DNA of 58,974 bases from Bacillota bacterium (lineage in GTDB: Bacteria; Bacillota; Clostridia; Christensenellales; Pumilibacteraceae), in NCBI GenBank assembly GCA_009780325.1, contig WRAF01000009.1, forward strand, positions 1 to 58,974, given 5' to 3'. Positions 27,801 through 35,868 of the stretch are shown in pieces. Numbering within the stretch: the first letter of the stretch is position 1; each line of letters begins with the position of its first letter. Made by a program: the position numbers and the translations under genes. The notes below the pieces were generated by a model. That model saw only the letters and a program-made list of their open reading frames with translations, was not told the origin of the DNA and searched no databases.

Positions 27801-28638
27801 TGCATCAAGAGTAAGATGTATTTATGCAAGGCGTGCAATTATGTATGCGATGAATCCTAATCTTACGATAGAATATTTTGGTCGTGATTTATCTGAAATC
27901 ATTAATAGACCTATGTCAAGAGAGTCATGGGCTTATCCTGAAGGTGCAACACCATGGTATGAGTGGAGAAATGAGGCTCAAGTTATTCAAGATGTTAGAA
28001 ACTTGTTAAATAATGCAGGATTTGCTGGAGGCTCTGACGGTGTTTTAACTAGAAACTGTCCTGACCGTGGTGAAATAAGATTATCTTTTACTTTCACTAT
28101 TGCTGGTGCTGAACAAGATCACCCTGCTTGGGATATGTTTATTCAGGCGGCTAGAATCCTTAATAGAATATCTGTAAATGGCGGCAACTTTGATATTCAA
28201 GTTACTACAAATCCTGCCGCACTTGCAGCAATTTCAGCTGGTACACTTGATGTGTGGGCAGCTGCATGGGGATCAGGTGTTGACCCTGATATGTTCCAGC
28301 TGTATCATCCGGATTCTACTGCTGTCAATGTAAACGCATGGGGCTATCCTTGGTTAATAGGTCAAGGTAATGCAACTCCTGAAGAGGCTAGAATTCTTAA
28401 CCAAATGGGAAGATTCATTGATTATTCTAGGTCTACATTTGATAGAGAAGAAAGGATTATTGCTTTCCATACTGCATTAGATTATTTGATGGAACTTGCT
28501 ATTGAATTCCCAACATATCAAAGAAGAAACTTGCCGGCATTTAATATTAGCCAGATTGATGTTAGCTCACTGAATCCAAATCCAACGCCTTTCCATGGTC
28601 CTATCAGCCATATTTGGACATTGGTGACAACTAACTAG
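24841..28638 (+). CDS. Oligopeptide ABC transporter substrate-binding lipoprotein with InlB repeats
   Basis: The 1265-residue protein is lipid-anchored (lipobox GSAC, Cys29). Two InlB B-type repeats follow: about residues 42-105, ending in TTLVAHF, and 118-184, ending in NIVAHWELD with GHNFLGWYTL. Residues from about 200 on are a family 5 extracellular solute-binding protein, shown by YEFLIKNGIRFSDGTPLTIQDVLFNM and the C-terminal lobe (GYVGINASRVR, RRAIMYAMNPN). Typical OppA is 500-600 residues; here long insertions enlarge the first lobe. Opp B, C, D and F genes follow, so the substrate is probably a peptide; the InlB part may keep it at the cell wall. Confidence 0.88.
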   Translation: MKKFAKIITITMAIIMAFSMFTVFAGSACINDDDDEEPEIIRRTVTFLNYDGEVFTTVTVNNNTTVTQPAVNPTRDEYAFSYWRLYGTTTQFSFDTAITADTTLVAHFIPESNAITITFFESIGGRIISQTSIERGDTILEPSDPELSGHNFLGWYTLVGSTRGDRFVFGQPSVDDVNIVAHWELDVPDASGALRMDSFNFDMVFHPFFATSMADGAVAGQTQVSLITANRDGDPVAGDDLPTVARDFRQRVFVRGVEDPNLVLFNALTPQERRDENIVQTHYEFLIKNGIRFSDGTPLTIQDVLFNMYVYLDAVYTGSNTMNSTAILGLNQWRTQDPYMAGGHAAYIAWRRQFENLALIRRNDLENFWHPTPISRRNFRLGTASQGTARERRIIDDAHDIRAGFWQDLANNWTQAAATNFHPVHGQFADEQWFQNSNRNQPHFGFTEPWQVFLNWFNMISIHRGGDGQIDWLGHPVTTLSPDGPFNFGPTRNFIGSMPTLENSGQYLYRYQIINGRPEPIFAARHQVTGDPILPVPATPGTFEATRVYTTTTDEVTGASITTLTAVRTNEGVDLAIPVIRSGLYTITHVYNAWLGLLDSEEIGRTTRFPETAATPNLAGRYDAPTTDWHVNPETLEIDFDAGFNGNRLRLYGLTDAANPQITPASRINTSRYLMARMIDDTNLTGTQISNEMGFSYGTVRARIFSIAASWGVGGRLLQDWTSEEITNRIEEQAGDAINRPVPTIEGITVTETRDFTGRMSGHRDLGQYHHVLNVRIGGIDPAAIWRVTPTVAPMHYYSNPTAPGRSQFHDPMTGYRGFNMPGVSFNNVPVDNTARPWISSYNPNIPSSPGFIPGNRAFFSQVFQATEVQRLPMGAGAFMATNRQSERNRSNVDTTVTHDQFFENNVVRFIYNDYFHTTGEFMHNPLTRYLSYHVMPPHQVISALAAGTINFGGPSATQSNINVINDTPNVEYALVRNRGYGYVGINASRVRCIYARRAIMYAMNPNLTIEYFGRDLSEIINRPMSRESWAYPEGATPWYEWRNEAQVIQDVRNLLNNAGFAGGSDGVLTRNCPDRGEIRLSFTFTIAGAEQDHPAWDMFIQAARILNRISVNGGNFDIQVTTNPAALAAISAGTLDVWAAAWGSGVDPDMFQLYHPDSTAVNVNAWGYPWLIGQGNATPEEARILNQMGRFIDYSRSTFDREERIIAFHTALDYLMELAIEFPTYQRRNLPAFNISQIDVSSLNPNPTPFHGPISHIWTLVTTN

Positions 28639-28661
28639 TCTATAATAAAATACACTTTAAT

Positions 28662-28707
28662 CCATTTAATCAAGGGGCAAGCAATATTTGTCTCTTGATT
28701 AAAATGG
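28662..28707 (+). promoter_or_regulatory. Long intergenic hairpin between binding protein and permease genes
   Basis: The arms 28662-28680 and 28688-28707 form about 19 pairs (core TTTAATCAAG/CTTGATTAAA, a bulged base and several G-T pairs) around a loop of about 7 bases. There is no long T-run after it. In such operons this kind of hairpin commonly stabilises the upstream binding-protein mRNA, giving more binding protein than permease. Confidence 0.65.
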
Positions 28708-28807
28708 TGTTTTAATACACAATTAATACGATAATATTAATTTACATAAACTACTTCTAAGATTGTTAAGCTTTGTATGCACAAAGTATAATTAATCAGG
28801 AGACAAA

Positions 28808-29863
28808 ATGATAAAATATATCATAAAAAGATTGCTATTGTCTTTGCTGCTTTTGTTTGGTGTTTCCATCATCATATATCTTTTGATACGATTAATGCCT
28901 ACTGACTTTATTGATGTAATGATGGCACCAAGGATAGCTGGCGGAACGGTTACGCAAGCACAAATAGATGCTATGAGAAGGTTTTATGGCCTTAATATAG
29001 AACATCCAATGGATAGAGCACATAACCTTGTTGTAGTTGGCGGCTGGGAAAACTTTTTTGCAAATATTCGCAGCTTTATAAATGGCTATTGGTCATGGCT
29101 CTTTGCTGTATTGGGCGGTGATTTAGGTATGTCATTTATGTGGCAGCAACCTGTATCAACTGTAATTGGCGATGCAATGTGGATTTCTTTTTCACTTGCT
29201 GTTGTTGCACTAGTATTGCAATTTGTTATTGCAATACCGTTAGGCATTTATGTTTCTACAAGGCAATATAGTGTTGCTGATAATACTGTTACTGTACTCG
29301 TGTTAATGGGTATGAGTTTGCCATCGTTCTTCTTTGGTAATCTTCTTATTATGTTATTCTCACGTAATCTTGGTTGGTTTCCGTTAAGTGGTATAGAATC
29401 TGGACATTTAGATCTTGACAATGCATTTCGAGTATTTTTAGATAGAGCGTGGCATCTAGTATTGCCTATCTTTACTGTAACATTGTTAAGCATAGGTGGC
29501 TTGACTCGTTTTACAAGGATAACTATGCTAGAAGTTTTAAGTGCGGATTATATTAGAACTGCCAGAGCAAAAGGTTGCTCTGAAAGGACTGCTATTTATA
29601 AGCATGCTTTTAGAAACACACTTATTCCTATTGTAACAATGATAGCAGGTATTTTACCAGGTCTTTTTGGCGGTATGATTATCTTAGAAGAGATTTTTGG
29701 TATCCCGGGTATAGGACAAAGGGCATTGCACGCACTAAGAAGCGGAGATATTCCGTTTATTATGGGCTTTAATATGTTCTTAGCAATTCTGTCGGTTATT
29801 GGTACGCTATTATCAGACTTAGCTTATGTTATAGTTGACCCTAGGGTTAAATTAGATAGATAA
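28808..29863 (+). CDS. oppB: Oligopeptide ABC transporter permease OppB/DppB-type
   Basis: The 351-residue inner membrane protein has the typical first helix (IKYIIKRLLLSLLLLFGVSI) and five further membrane segments. The EAA loop DYIRTARAKGCSERTAIYKHA (residues 246-266), which contacts the ATPases, is present. An extracytoplasmic stretch of about 60 residues follows TM1. AGGAGACAAA precedes the start. Confidence 0.93.
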   Translation: MIKYIIKRLLLSLLLLFGVSIIIYLLIRLMPTDFIDVMMAPRIAGGTVTQAQIDAMRRFYGLNIEHPMDRAHNLVVVGGWENFFANIRSFINGYWSWLFAVLGGDLGMSFMWQQPVSTVIGDAMWISFSLAVVALVLQFVIAIPLGIYVSTRQYSVADNTVTVLVLMGMSLPSFFFGNLLIMLFSRNLGWFPLSGIESGHLDLDNAFRVFLDRAWHLVLPIFTVTLLSIGGLTRFTRITMLEVLSADYIRTARAKGCSERTAIYKHAFRNTLIPIVTMIAGILPGLFGGMIILEEIFGIPGIGQRALHALRSGDIPFIMGFNMFLAILSVIGTLLSDLAYVIVDPRVKLDR

Positions 29864-29910
29864 CATAACATAACTTTAAATTCACTTTAATTAATCACAT
29901 AGAGGTTTTT

Positions 29911-31410
29911 ATGGATGAAAACTTAAAGCAAGATTCTCAATTAGATAAAACTGTTGAAAATAATATTGACTCTGGAGCTGAGGTTGAGACTAGTCAAAAC
30001 TTGAAGCAAGAGACAGTATCTGATAACAATGAAACTAAAAAAGAAACTGCTGTAGCACAAAATAATGTAAAAGTAATATCTCCTGGACGAATGGTTTTAA
30101 AAAGATTTTTTCGTTCTAAATTGTCTATTGTCAGTTTAAGTTTTTTGGTATTTTTATTCATGTTTTCTTTTTTAGGACCTTTTTTGACAAGTTGGGGAGA
30201 GTCAGAAGCCGATGAAAGTCCAGGTGCTCCTGTAGTTGTGCAGATTAGACATACAAGCAGAACAAGGGTAGAGGATGCAAACAGTGTTGAGATGCTGCTT
30301 ATTCAGATGCTTGCGCCGCATTTATCTGATGCGACTATTGCAAATGCACAAAGAGCATTGGTTGATTCTGAGTTTCTTGCAAATAATCCTAACGCAAGGT
30401 TAAATAACAATGATAACATGGTAATGTTAGCCAGATTATACGGTACTAATTCAGAAGGCGGAATGAGTGCTACGGGAAGGGTTTCTCCTGCGGGCGGCGG
30501 AATTTTCATGCATGCAAACCCTATTCCTGGTGGTCCTAGCATAACTACTCCTTTTACTGTAGTGGTAAGAGGAAGAGATCATCATATTTATTTAGGAGTT
30601 ATTGATGAAGATGATGGTCCTTATGGAACATTTATCATAACTGAAAGAGAGCAAATTAGGCACTCAAATAATCCAAGAGAAAGAAATATCAATGCCAGAC
30701 CTAATGCAAATCAACTGCTAGGTACAGATAGAAGCGGCTATGATATATTAACAAGGCTTATGTATGGCGGTAGAATTTCATTGACGTTGGGTTTTGTTTC
30801 GGTTGCTATTTCATTAACACTTGGGCTTTTATTTGGTGGACTTGCTGGATATTTTGGCAAGTGGGTAGACAACCTAGTAATGAGGGTAGTTGATATTTTA
30901 TCGTGTTTGCCATCATTGCCTGTATTATTAATTTTTAGTGCTATATTAGATGGTATGCCTCAAATCCCTGTTCATCTTAGGATATATGTGGTTATGGGTA
31001 TGCTTGCCTTTATATCCTGGCATGGTACCACAAGGGTTGTGCGGGGACAAATACTTTCACTTAGAGAGCAAGAATTTATGGTGGCAACAGAAGCACTTGG
31101 ATTGCCAGTATCAAGACGTATTTTAAAGCATCTGATTCCTAATGTAATGCCGCTTATTATAGTTGGTGCTGTTACATCTTTAGGCAGCATGATACTAACA
31201 GAGGCAACTCTTTCATTCTTAGGGTTGGGTGTTAGGCCTCCTGCTGCAGCATGGGGACTCATGATAGCATCGGTGCGTGATCCGCAAATAATGATTCAAT
31301 ATCCGAATCAGTGGATACCTGCTGGTGTATTAATAGTTATGGCAGTACTTGCATTCGGTTTCTTAGGTGATAGCTTGCGTGATGCATTTGACCCTAAGGC
31401 TAAAAGATAA
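29911..31410 (+). CDS. oppC: Oligopeptide ABC transporter permease OppC/DppC-type with added domains
   Basis: The 499-residue permease is about 200 longer than usual. Residues 1-60 are an acidic, Gln/Asn-rich cytoplasmic leader. After TM1 (near residues 74-93) an extracytoplasmic insertion of about 165 residues precedes the conserved LLGTDRSGYDILTRLMYGGR. The EAA loop MVATEALGLPVSRRILKHLI is intact. It pairs with OppB; GAGG precedes ATG. Confidence 0.93.
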   Translation: MDENLKQDSQLDKTVENNIDSGAEVETSQNLKQETVSDNNETKKETAVAQNNVKVISPGRMVLKRFFRSKLSIVSLSFLVFLFMFSFLGPFLTSWGESEADESPGAPVVVQIRHTSRTRVEDANSVEMLLIQMLAPHLSDATIANAQRALVDSEFLANNPNARLNNNDNMVMLARLYGTNSEGGMSATGRVSPAGGGIFMHANPIPGGPSITTPFTVVVRGRDHHIYLGVIDEDDGPYGTFIITEREQIRHSNNPRERNINARPNANQLLGTDRSGYDILTRLMYGGRISLTLGFVSVAISLTLGLLFGGLAGYFGKWVDNLVMRVVDILSCLPSLPVLLIFSAILDGMPQIPVHLRIYVVMGMLAFISWHGTTRVVRGQILSLREQEFMVATEALGLPVSRRILKHLIPNVMPLIIVGAVTSLGSMILTEATLSFLGLGVRPPAAAWGLMIASVRDPQIMIQYPNQWIPAGVLIVMAVLAFGFLGDSLRDAFDPKAKR

Positions 31411-31429
31411 AGGAGGTTAATTAAAAAAT

Positions 31430-32905
31430 ATGAGCGATATAGATAAAAAACCTCAAGAGGATTCAATGGCAAACGAGATTTCTCAAAGAGAAGTCGTTAA
31501 TCAAGGTAAAGCCGTGCAAAATGCTTCTACTTCAACTGATGTTAAGTCAGAGGCAAAACCTAACAAAGCAAAAAAAGATAAATCGGGATATATTTCAGGT
31601 AAAGAAAGTCGCAGTATATCAAAAGAAAATAATCGTATAACAAGAATGTACGAGAAACGCAAAAACCGCAAAAATGTTCCTGAATCTGAATATGTGACTC
31701 AAATGAAGGACTCTGGCAACATTGTAGAGTTTGAAAATTTGCATACTTACTTTTTTACTGATGCTGGTGTAGTTAAAGCGGTTAATGGAGTTTCTTTCTC
31801 TATTCCACAAGGGTCTACAGTAGGGGTGGTAGGTGAGTCTGGTTGCGGAAAAAGTGTTACGTCACTATCGTTAATGCAGCTTGTTCAGCGTCCGCAAGGG
31901 CAAATCATGGAAGGCAGCGAGATTAGATTTAAGTCTACAATATATAAAGAGGATGAAAAAGGCAGTCAGATTCCTATTTGGGAGACCGATGCGGCGGGCA
32001 ATGTCAGACAAAGTCAGAAGCTTGATAAAAAGGGCAACCCTATTTTAGGTGCGGATGGCAATCCTATTATGGAAAACGTGCAAAAGCGTGACCATAATGA
32101 TATTCCGATGTATGAGACTGAAGAGCGTGTTTATAATATTGCAAAAATGCCCATCAATAAAATGAGAAAGGTTAGAGGTCGTGAAATCAGTATGATTTTT
32201 CAAGAACCTATGACATCATTAAACCCTGTTTTTAGGATAGGGCATCAAATTGATGAAGTAATTTTGCTGCATATGCCAGGTGCTACTAAAAAATCTGCAA
32301 AAAATCGCACTTATGAAATGTTAAGGCTAGTAGGAATTATTCCTGAAATCGTATATTCAAAATATCCGCACGAGTTGTCGGGTGGTATGCGTCAAAGGGT
32401 AATAATTGCTATGTCGCTTGCTTGTGACCCTAAATTGATTATTGCAGATGAGCCTACTACGGCGCTAGATGTTACTATTCAGGCACAAATTTTAGAACTA
32501 CTACGCAATGTTAAAGATAAAATCTCAGGTAGTATTATGCTTATTACACATGATTTGGGCGTAATCGCTGAGATGGCAGATTTTGTTGTAGTAATGTATG
32601 CTGGCAAAATCATAGAAATTGGTACTGCAAAAGAAATTTTTGATAATCCGCACCATCCTTATACAATTGGATTGCAAAAATCAAAACCCGTTGTTAATAA
32701 GCGTGTAGATAGGCTATATAGTATTCCTGGGTCTGTTCCTAATCCTATCGGCATGCCTGATCACTGCCATTTTGCAGGTCGTTGTGATAAAAAAATAGGG
32801 GCATGTCAAGGTCCATATCCAGGATACACTCAAATTAGCCCTACTCACAAAGTTGCATGTCATTTATATCTTAACAATAAAGATAATAGTGGCAATAATG
32901 ACTAG
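31430..32905 (+). CDS. oppD: Oligopeptide ABC transporter ATPase OppD with insertions
   Basis: The ATPase has Walker A GESGCGKSVTS, Q-loop MIFQEPMTSLNP, signature LSGGMRQR and Walker B LIIADEPTTALD. Residues 1-95 are a Lys/Ser-rich extra leader. A charged insertion of about 70 residues with repeated Asp-Gly-Asn and Lys-Lys-Gly-Asn turns lies between Walker A and the Q-loop. The C-terminal Cys cluster (CHFAGRCDKKIGAC ... ACHLY) is as in the OppD/DppD family. The length is 491 against about 330-350. AGGAGG precedes the start. Confidence 0.93.
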   Translation: MSDIDKKPQEDSMANEISQREVVNQGKAVQNASTSTDVKSEAKPNKAKKDKSGYISGKESRSISKENNRITRMYEKRKNRKNVPESEYVTQMKDSGNIVEFENLHTYFFTDAGVVKAVNGVSFSIPQGSTVGVVGESGCGKSVTSLSLMQLVQRPQGQIMEGSEIRFKSTIYKEDEKGSQIPIWETDAAGNVRQSQKLDKKGNPILGADGNPIMENVQKRDHNDIPMYETEERVYNIAKMPINKMRKVRGREISMIFQEPMTSLNPVFRIGHQIDEVILLHMPGATKKSAKNRTYEMLRLVGIIPEIVYSKYPHELSGGMRQRVIIAMSLACDPKLIIADEPTTALDVTIQAQILELLRNVKDKISGSIMLITHDLGVIAEMADFVVVMYAGKIIEIGTAKEIFDNPHHPYTIGLQKSKPVVNKRVDRLYSIPGSVPNPIGMPDHCHFAGRCDKKIGACQGPYPGYTQISPTHKVACHLYLNNKDNSGNND

Positions 32906-32952
32906 TTTTTGTTGGCTTAAATTACTCAATAAAACAAATAGAGGCATTTATT

Positions 32953-34047
32953 ATGGAATTCGCTAGAGTTGAAAATGAAAAACTCAATATAGGTCCAGAC
33001 GATATTTTGGTTGTCAGCCACTTGAAAAAATATTTTCCTATTGCAAAGGACTTTTTTGGTAGACCCACAAGATATTTGCGTGCTGTAGATGATGTTTCTT
33101 TTAAAGTGAAAAGGGGCAAAACTATTGGTATAGTTGGTGAATCTGGTTGTGGTAAAACTACCATGGGGCGCTCTATCTTGCGGTTACATGATATTACAGG
33201 TGGCAGAGTAATCTATGATGGGCAAGATGTAACCATGTTAAGAAGCAAGGAAATGAGAAATCTGCGCACTCAGATGCAGATAATTTTCCAAGATCCTTAT
33301 TCGTCGTTATCACCAAGGATGCCTGTCGGGCATATTATTGGTGAGGCAGTGATGGTTCATAAGTTGGTTAAAAAGAGTGAATATAGAGATTATGTAATTG
33401 AAATTATGCGTAAATGTGGCTTACAGCCGCACCATTTTGATAGATATCCGCATGAATTTTCAGGAGGACAAAGGCAGCGTATTTGTATTGCAAGGGCATT
33501 AGCGCTTAAGCCTAAACTTGTTATTTGTGATGAGCCTGTTTCAGCACTGGATGTATCTATTCAGGCACAGGTTATTAATCTTTTAGAAGATTTGCAAAAA
33601 GAAATGGGTTTAACATATGTGTTTATCTCTCACGATTTATCCGTTGTTGAGCATATTTCTAATGAAGTAGGGGTTATGTATTTAGGCAACTTAGTTGAAA
33701 AAGCGTCAAGAGACGACCTATTTTCTAATCCTATGCATCCATATACAGAAGCTTTGTTTTCAGCTGTACCTGTTCCTGATCCTAACATTAAAATGAATAG
33801 GATTTTGCTAAAGGGCGATATTCCATCTCCTGCAAATCCGCCAAAGGGTTGTAAATTCCACACAAGATGTCCAAAATGTATGGATGTTTGTAGAGAAGTT
33901 GTTCCCAAATTATTAGATTATGGAAATGAACACTTTGTAGCGTGTCATTTATATCCCCAAGATGTTAAAAATACGCTGATTATAGATGAGAAAGAAGCAG
34001 TAAATGAAGTATACAGCGATGATGTTAAAAGTGAAATAATAACATAA
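32953..34047 (+). CDS. oppF: Oligopeptide ABC transporter ATPase OppF
   Basis: This is the partner ATPase of OppD. It has Walker [15 protein letters not shown]-loop [16 protein letters not shown], signature [15 protein letters not shown], Walker [13 protein letters not shown] and the C-terminal Cys motif [14 protein letters not shown]. The 364 residues are slightly longer than usual because of an acidic tail. It ends the importer operon; a terminator follows. Confidence 0.95.
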   Translation: MEFARVENEKLNIGPDDILVVSHLKKYFPIAKDFFGRPTRYLRAVDDVSFKVKRGKTIGIVGESGCGKTTMGRSILRLHDITGGRVIYDGQDVTMLRSKEMRNLRTQMQIIFQDPYSSLSPRMPVGHIIGEAVMVHKLVKKSEYRDYVIEIMRKCGLQPHHFDRYPHEFSGGQRQRICIARALALKPKLVICDEPVSALDVSIQAQVINLLEDLQKEMGLTYVFISHDLSVVEHISNEVGVMYLGNLVEKASRDDLFSNPMHPYTEALFSAVPVPDPNIKMNRILLKGDIPSPANPPKGCKFHTRCPKCMDVCREVVPKLLDYGNEHFVACHLYPQDVKNTLIIDEKEAVNEVYSDDVKSEIIT

Positions 34048-34061
34048 TAAATTGTAAATGC

Positions 34062-34095
34062 TAAAAAGGGCGAGAATTTCAAACGCCCTTTTTAA
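34062..34095. terminator. Terminator of the importer operon
   Basis: TAAAAAGGGCG (34062-34072) pairs with CGCCCTTTTTA (34084-34094) around an 11-base loop. The A-run and T-run make it potentially active in both directions. Confidence 0.85.
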
Positions 34096-34155
34096 GTATA
34101 AAAATGTGTGTTGTGATATTATTGATTATTAGACACACTCATTAGGAGAATTATA

Positions 34156-34404
34156 ATGGCAAGAAAAAAGATATATGATGATGACGATGGACGTACTATC
34201 GTTAATATGAACGTAGAGGGAATGAAAGACTATATTGCTCCTGAAAAGAAGAAAGAGCGGGAAGAAATTAGAAAATTGAACCTAACTAAAAAGGAGAGGC
34301 GGGCGCTGTTTTGGGGGGCATATAAAGTGGTTGCTCAAGTTGTTTTGATTATGGCAATAGGTTTTGGACTGGCATTTTTATTGATTCATCTTTGGCTTAG
34401 ATGA
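34156..34404 (+). CDS. Small single-pass membrane protein
   Basis: The 82-residue protein has an acidic start (KKIYDDDDGRTIVNMNV), a basic amphipathic middle and one hydrophobic segment at about residues 58-80 near the C-terminus. TTAGGAG supports the start. No family is recognised. It stands alone after the importer operon terminator. Confidence 0.65.
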   Translation: MARKKIYDDDDGRTIVNMNVEGMKDYIAPEKKKEREEIRKLNLTKKERRALFWGAYKVVAQVVLIMAIGFGLAFLLIHLWLR

Positions 34405-34750
34405 TATTTGATTTTTTATAACTAGATAAATTAAGAGCGCATTGAAAGAGTATATTCACATAAAAAAATCCGCCTTTACATAAATAACCTTCCTAAAAAA
34501 CCGTATGGGTTTTAAGGCGATTATAGTGATAAATAGGTCGAAGTGCAAGGATTTTAGGGCAAAGCTATATAAAGCCAGCTGAAAATAGGGCGAAAAGCAG
34601 AAATACGGAAACAGCGAAGTTTTGATTAAATTCGTTTTCGTACTGATTTTTGATTTATTGTAACCAAATCAAACTGCTGCCGCAAAATCAAAAAATAATT
34701 TAAAGTGCTTTTGCTAGGTTTAATAAAAACAATGTGATATGGTTGTGTTT
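34405..34750. other. Spacer with palindromes, probable mobile-element scar
   Basis: No gene is supported. A nested palindrome (CGCCTT ... AAGGCG enclosing AAAACC-GTAT-GGGTTTT) lies at about 34471-34520, and another (CGAA/TTCG with flanking TACG/CGTA) at about 34603-34651. Base composition is richer in G and C than the host genes on either side. Confidence 0.4.
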
Positions 34751-34900
34751 ATGAAAGAAATAAAAAATAAAACTGGCAAGAGGACACGCTACCTCATGTC
34801 AAAAATAATTATTGAGATATTGCTTAAGGAAAATTTGATAACCCATAAAGAGTTTGAGATTATTAATGAGAAGAATAAAAAGAGTTTTGGCAAAAGATAA
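34751..34900 (+). CDS. Small SHOCT-like protein of recombinase modules (relic)
   Basis: The 49-residue product begins MKEIKNKTGKRTRYLMSKII and ends ITHKEFEIINEKNKKSFGKR. Short proteins with this 'L-x-x-x-L-I-T/S-x-x-E-F-x-x-I-x-x-x-N-x-K-S' pattern are commonly found next to serine recombinase genes of integrative elements. No recombinase is present here and the ribosome binding site is poor, so it may be a left-over. The call is from memory of the pattern. Confidence 0.5.
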   Translation: MKEIKNKTGKRTRYLMSKIIIEILLKENLITHKEFEIINEKNKKSFGKR

Positions 34901-34906
34901 GTGTAT

Positions 34907-34940
34907 AAATTATTTAGCAGGCTTTTTGCTCAATAATTAG
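34907..34940. other. Stem-loop between relic gene and islet genes
   Basis: AATTATT/AATAATT encloses AGCA/TGCT. It could be a terminator without a long T-run or an element end. Confidence 0.35.
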
Positions 34941-34952
34941 TACAATTGAGGC

Positions 34953-35399
34953 ATGGAAAAAAACCTAGAATACAACTTAAACATTGGCATAGGCGAGAAG
35001 TTTCCATTCTTGCCAGTTTTGCATGATTATAAAGTTGATGAAATAAAAATTGAAGACAAACGGCTGATTATAGTTTCAAACGATGTGGCGAACCATGATG
35101 ACGACAGTTCAAATTTTTCAGGCATCAAAGCAAAAAGCGTAAAAGTGGAATTCATAAACAACGAGTACGGCACAGACATGAGTGTTGATGTGATTTTTCA
35201 CGGCAAGAAAAACAAAGTGTTTCTGTACTGTGAAGAATTTCTTGATGCTATAAAAGAATACGACAATTTAGAAATACTTTACCCAATGGTAGGATTCAGG
35301 CAAGTACACCTAATGCTGTTTGGAGCAATTGGAAAGAAACGATGCAACATAACAATGAAGATTTCGTGCGACAAAGTGAAGTACACATTTACTGAATAA
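34953..35399 (+). CDS. Hypothetical protein, probable foreign origin
   Basis: The 148-residue soluble protein is not recognised. It is beta-rich, with an Asp cluster (NHDDDSSNFSG) and a C-terminal FGAIGKKRCNITMKISCDKV. Codons end in C or G more often than in the ribosomal or importer genes, suggesting transfer. It lies 17 bp upstream of the next gene, with AAGGAGG between, so the two form a pair. The upstream ribosome binding site is weak. Confidence 0.6.
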   Translation: MEKNLEYNLNIGIGEKFPFLPVLHDYKVDEIKIEDKRLIIVSNDVANHDDDSSNFSGIKAKSVKVEFINNEYGTDMSVDVIFHGKKNKVFLYCEEFLDAIKEYDNLEILYPMVGFRQVHLMLFGAIGKKRCNITMKISCDKVKYTFTE

Positions 35400-35416
35400 A
35401 ATAAGGAGGAATAGCC

Positions 35417-35800
35417 ATGGAAGAAATCGTAATTGACAAAGAAAAGAGATACATCGCAGAAGTTAGCCTTTGGGAGACTGGGGCAGCTTTGGGAATAAAG
35501 ACAGACTACACGGCAGTTCAAGACTGGATAGACGAAGAAGTTTTTGATTCGCTAATAAAGAACTATCCAAAGATAGACGGAGATGCTGGTTACTTCGAGA
35601 TGCCAACAGGCGTAAAAGATGTGACCATGTTTGCGGACGACGGAAACTTAATTGCTGACTGGGGCGACCAAGGTTATAATCTAAAAGACATGCGTCAACC
35701 CATGATTGATTTTTTCACGAAACTTTATAATTCCAGCAAGGAAGAGATAAAGAAAACAGTCGTTGAGTATCTTGACGAATATTACCCAGATAGAAAGTAA
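35417..35800 (+). CDS. Hypothetical acidic protein, probable foreign origin
   Basis: The 127-residue acidic protein is not recognised. Notable segments are SLWETGAALGIKTDYTAVQDW and a C-terminal amphipathic helix. AAGGAGG gives strong translation. Codon choice resembles its upstream neighbour, not the host genes. The pairing with a small partner in an islet is typical of immunity or accessory modules, but nothing in the sequence proves this. Confidence 0.6.
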   Translation: MEEIVIDKEKRYIAEVSLWETGAALGIKTDYTAVQDWIDEEVFDSLIKNYPKIDGDAGYFEMPTGVKDVTMFADDGNLIADWGDQGYNLKDMRQPMIDFFTKLYNSSKEEIKKTVVEYLDEYYPDRK

Positions 35801-35868
35801 ATTAAAATCAAAAGAAGTAACTAGCGATATGGTTTAAAATTTGTTATACTAGAATAGTAAGGAGTTTT

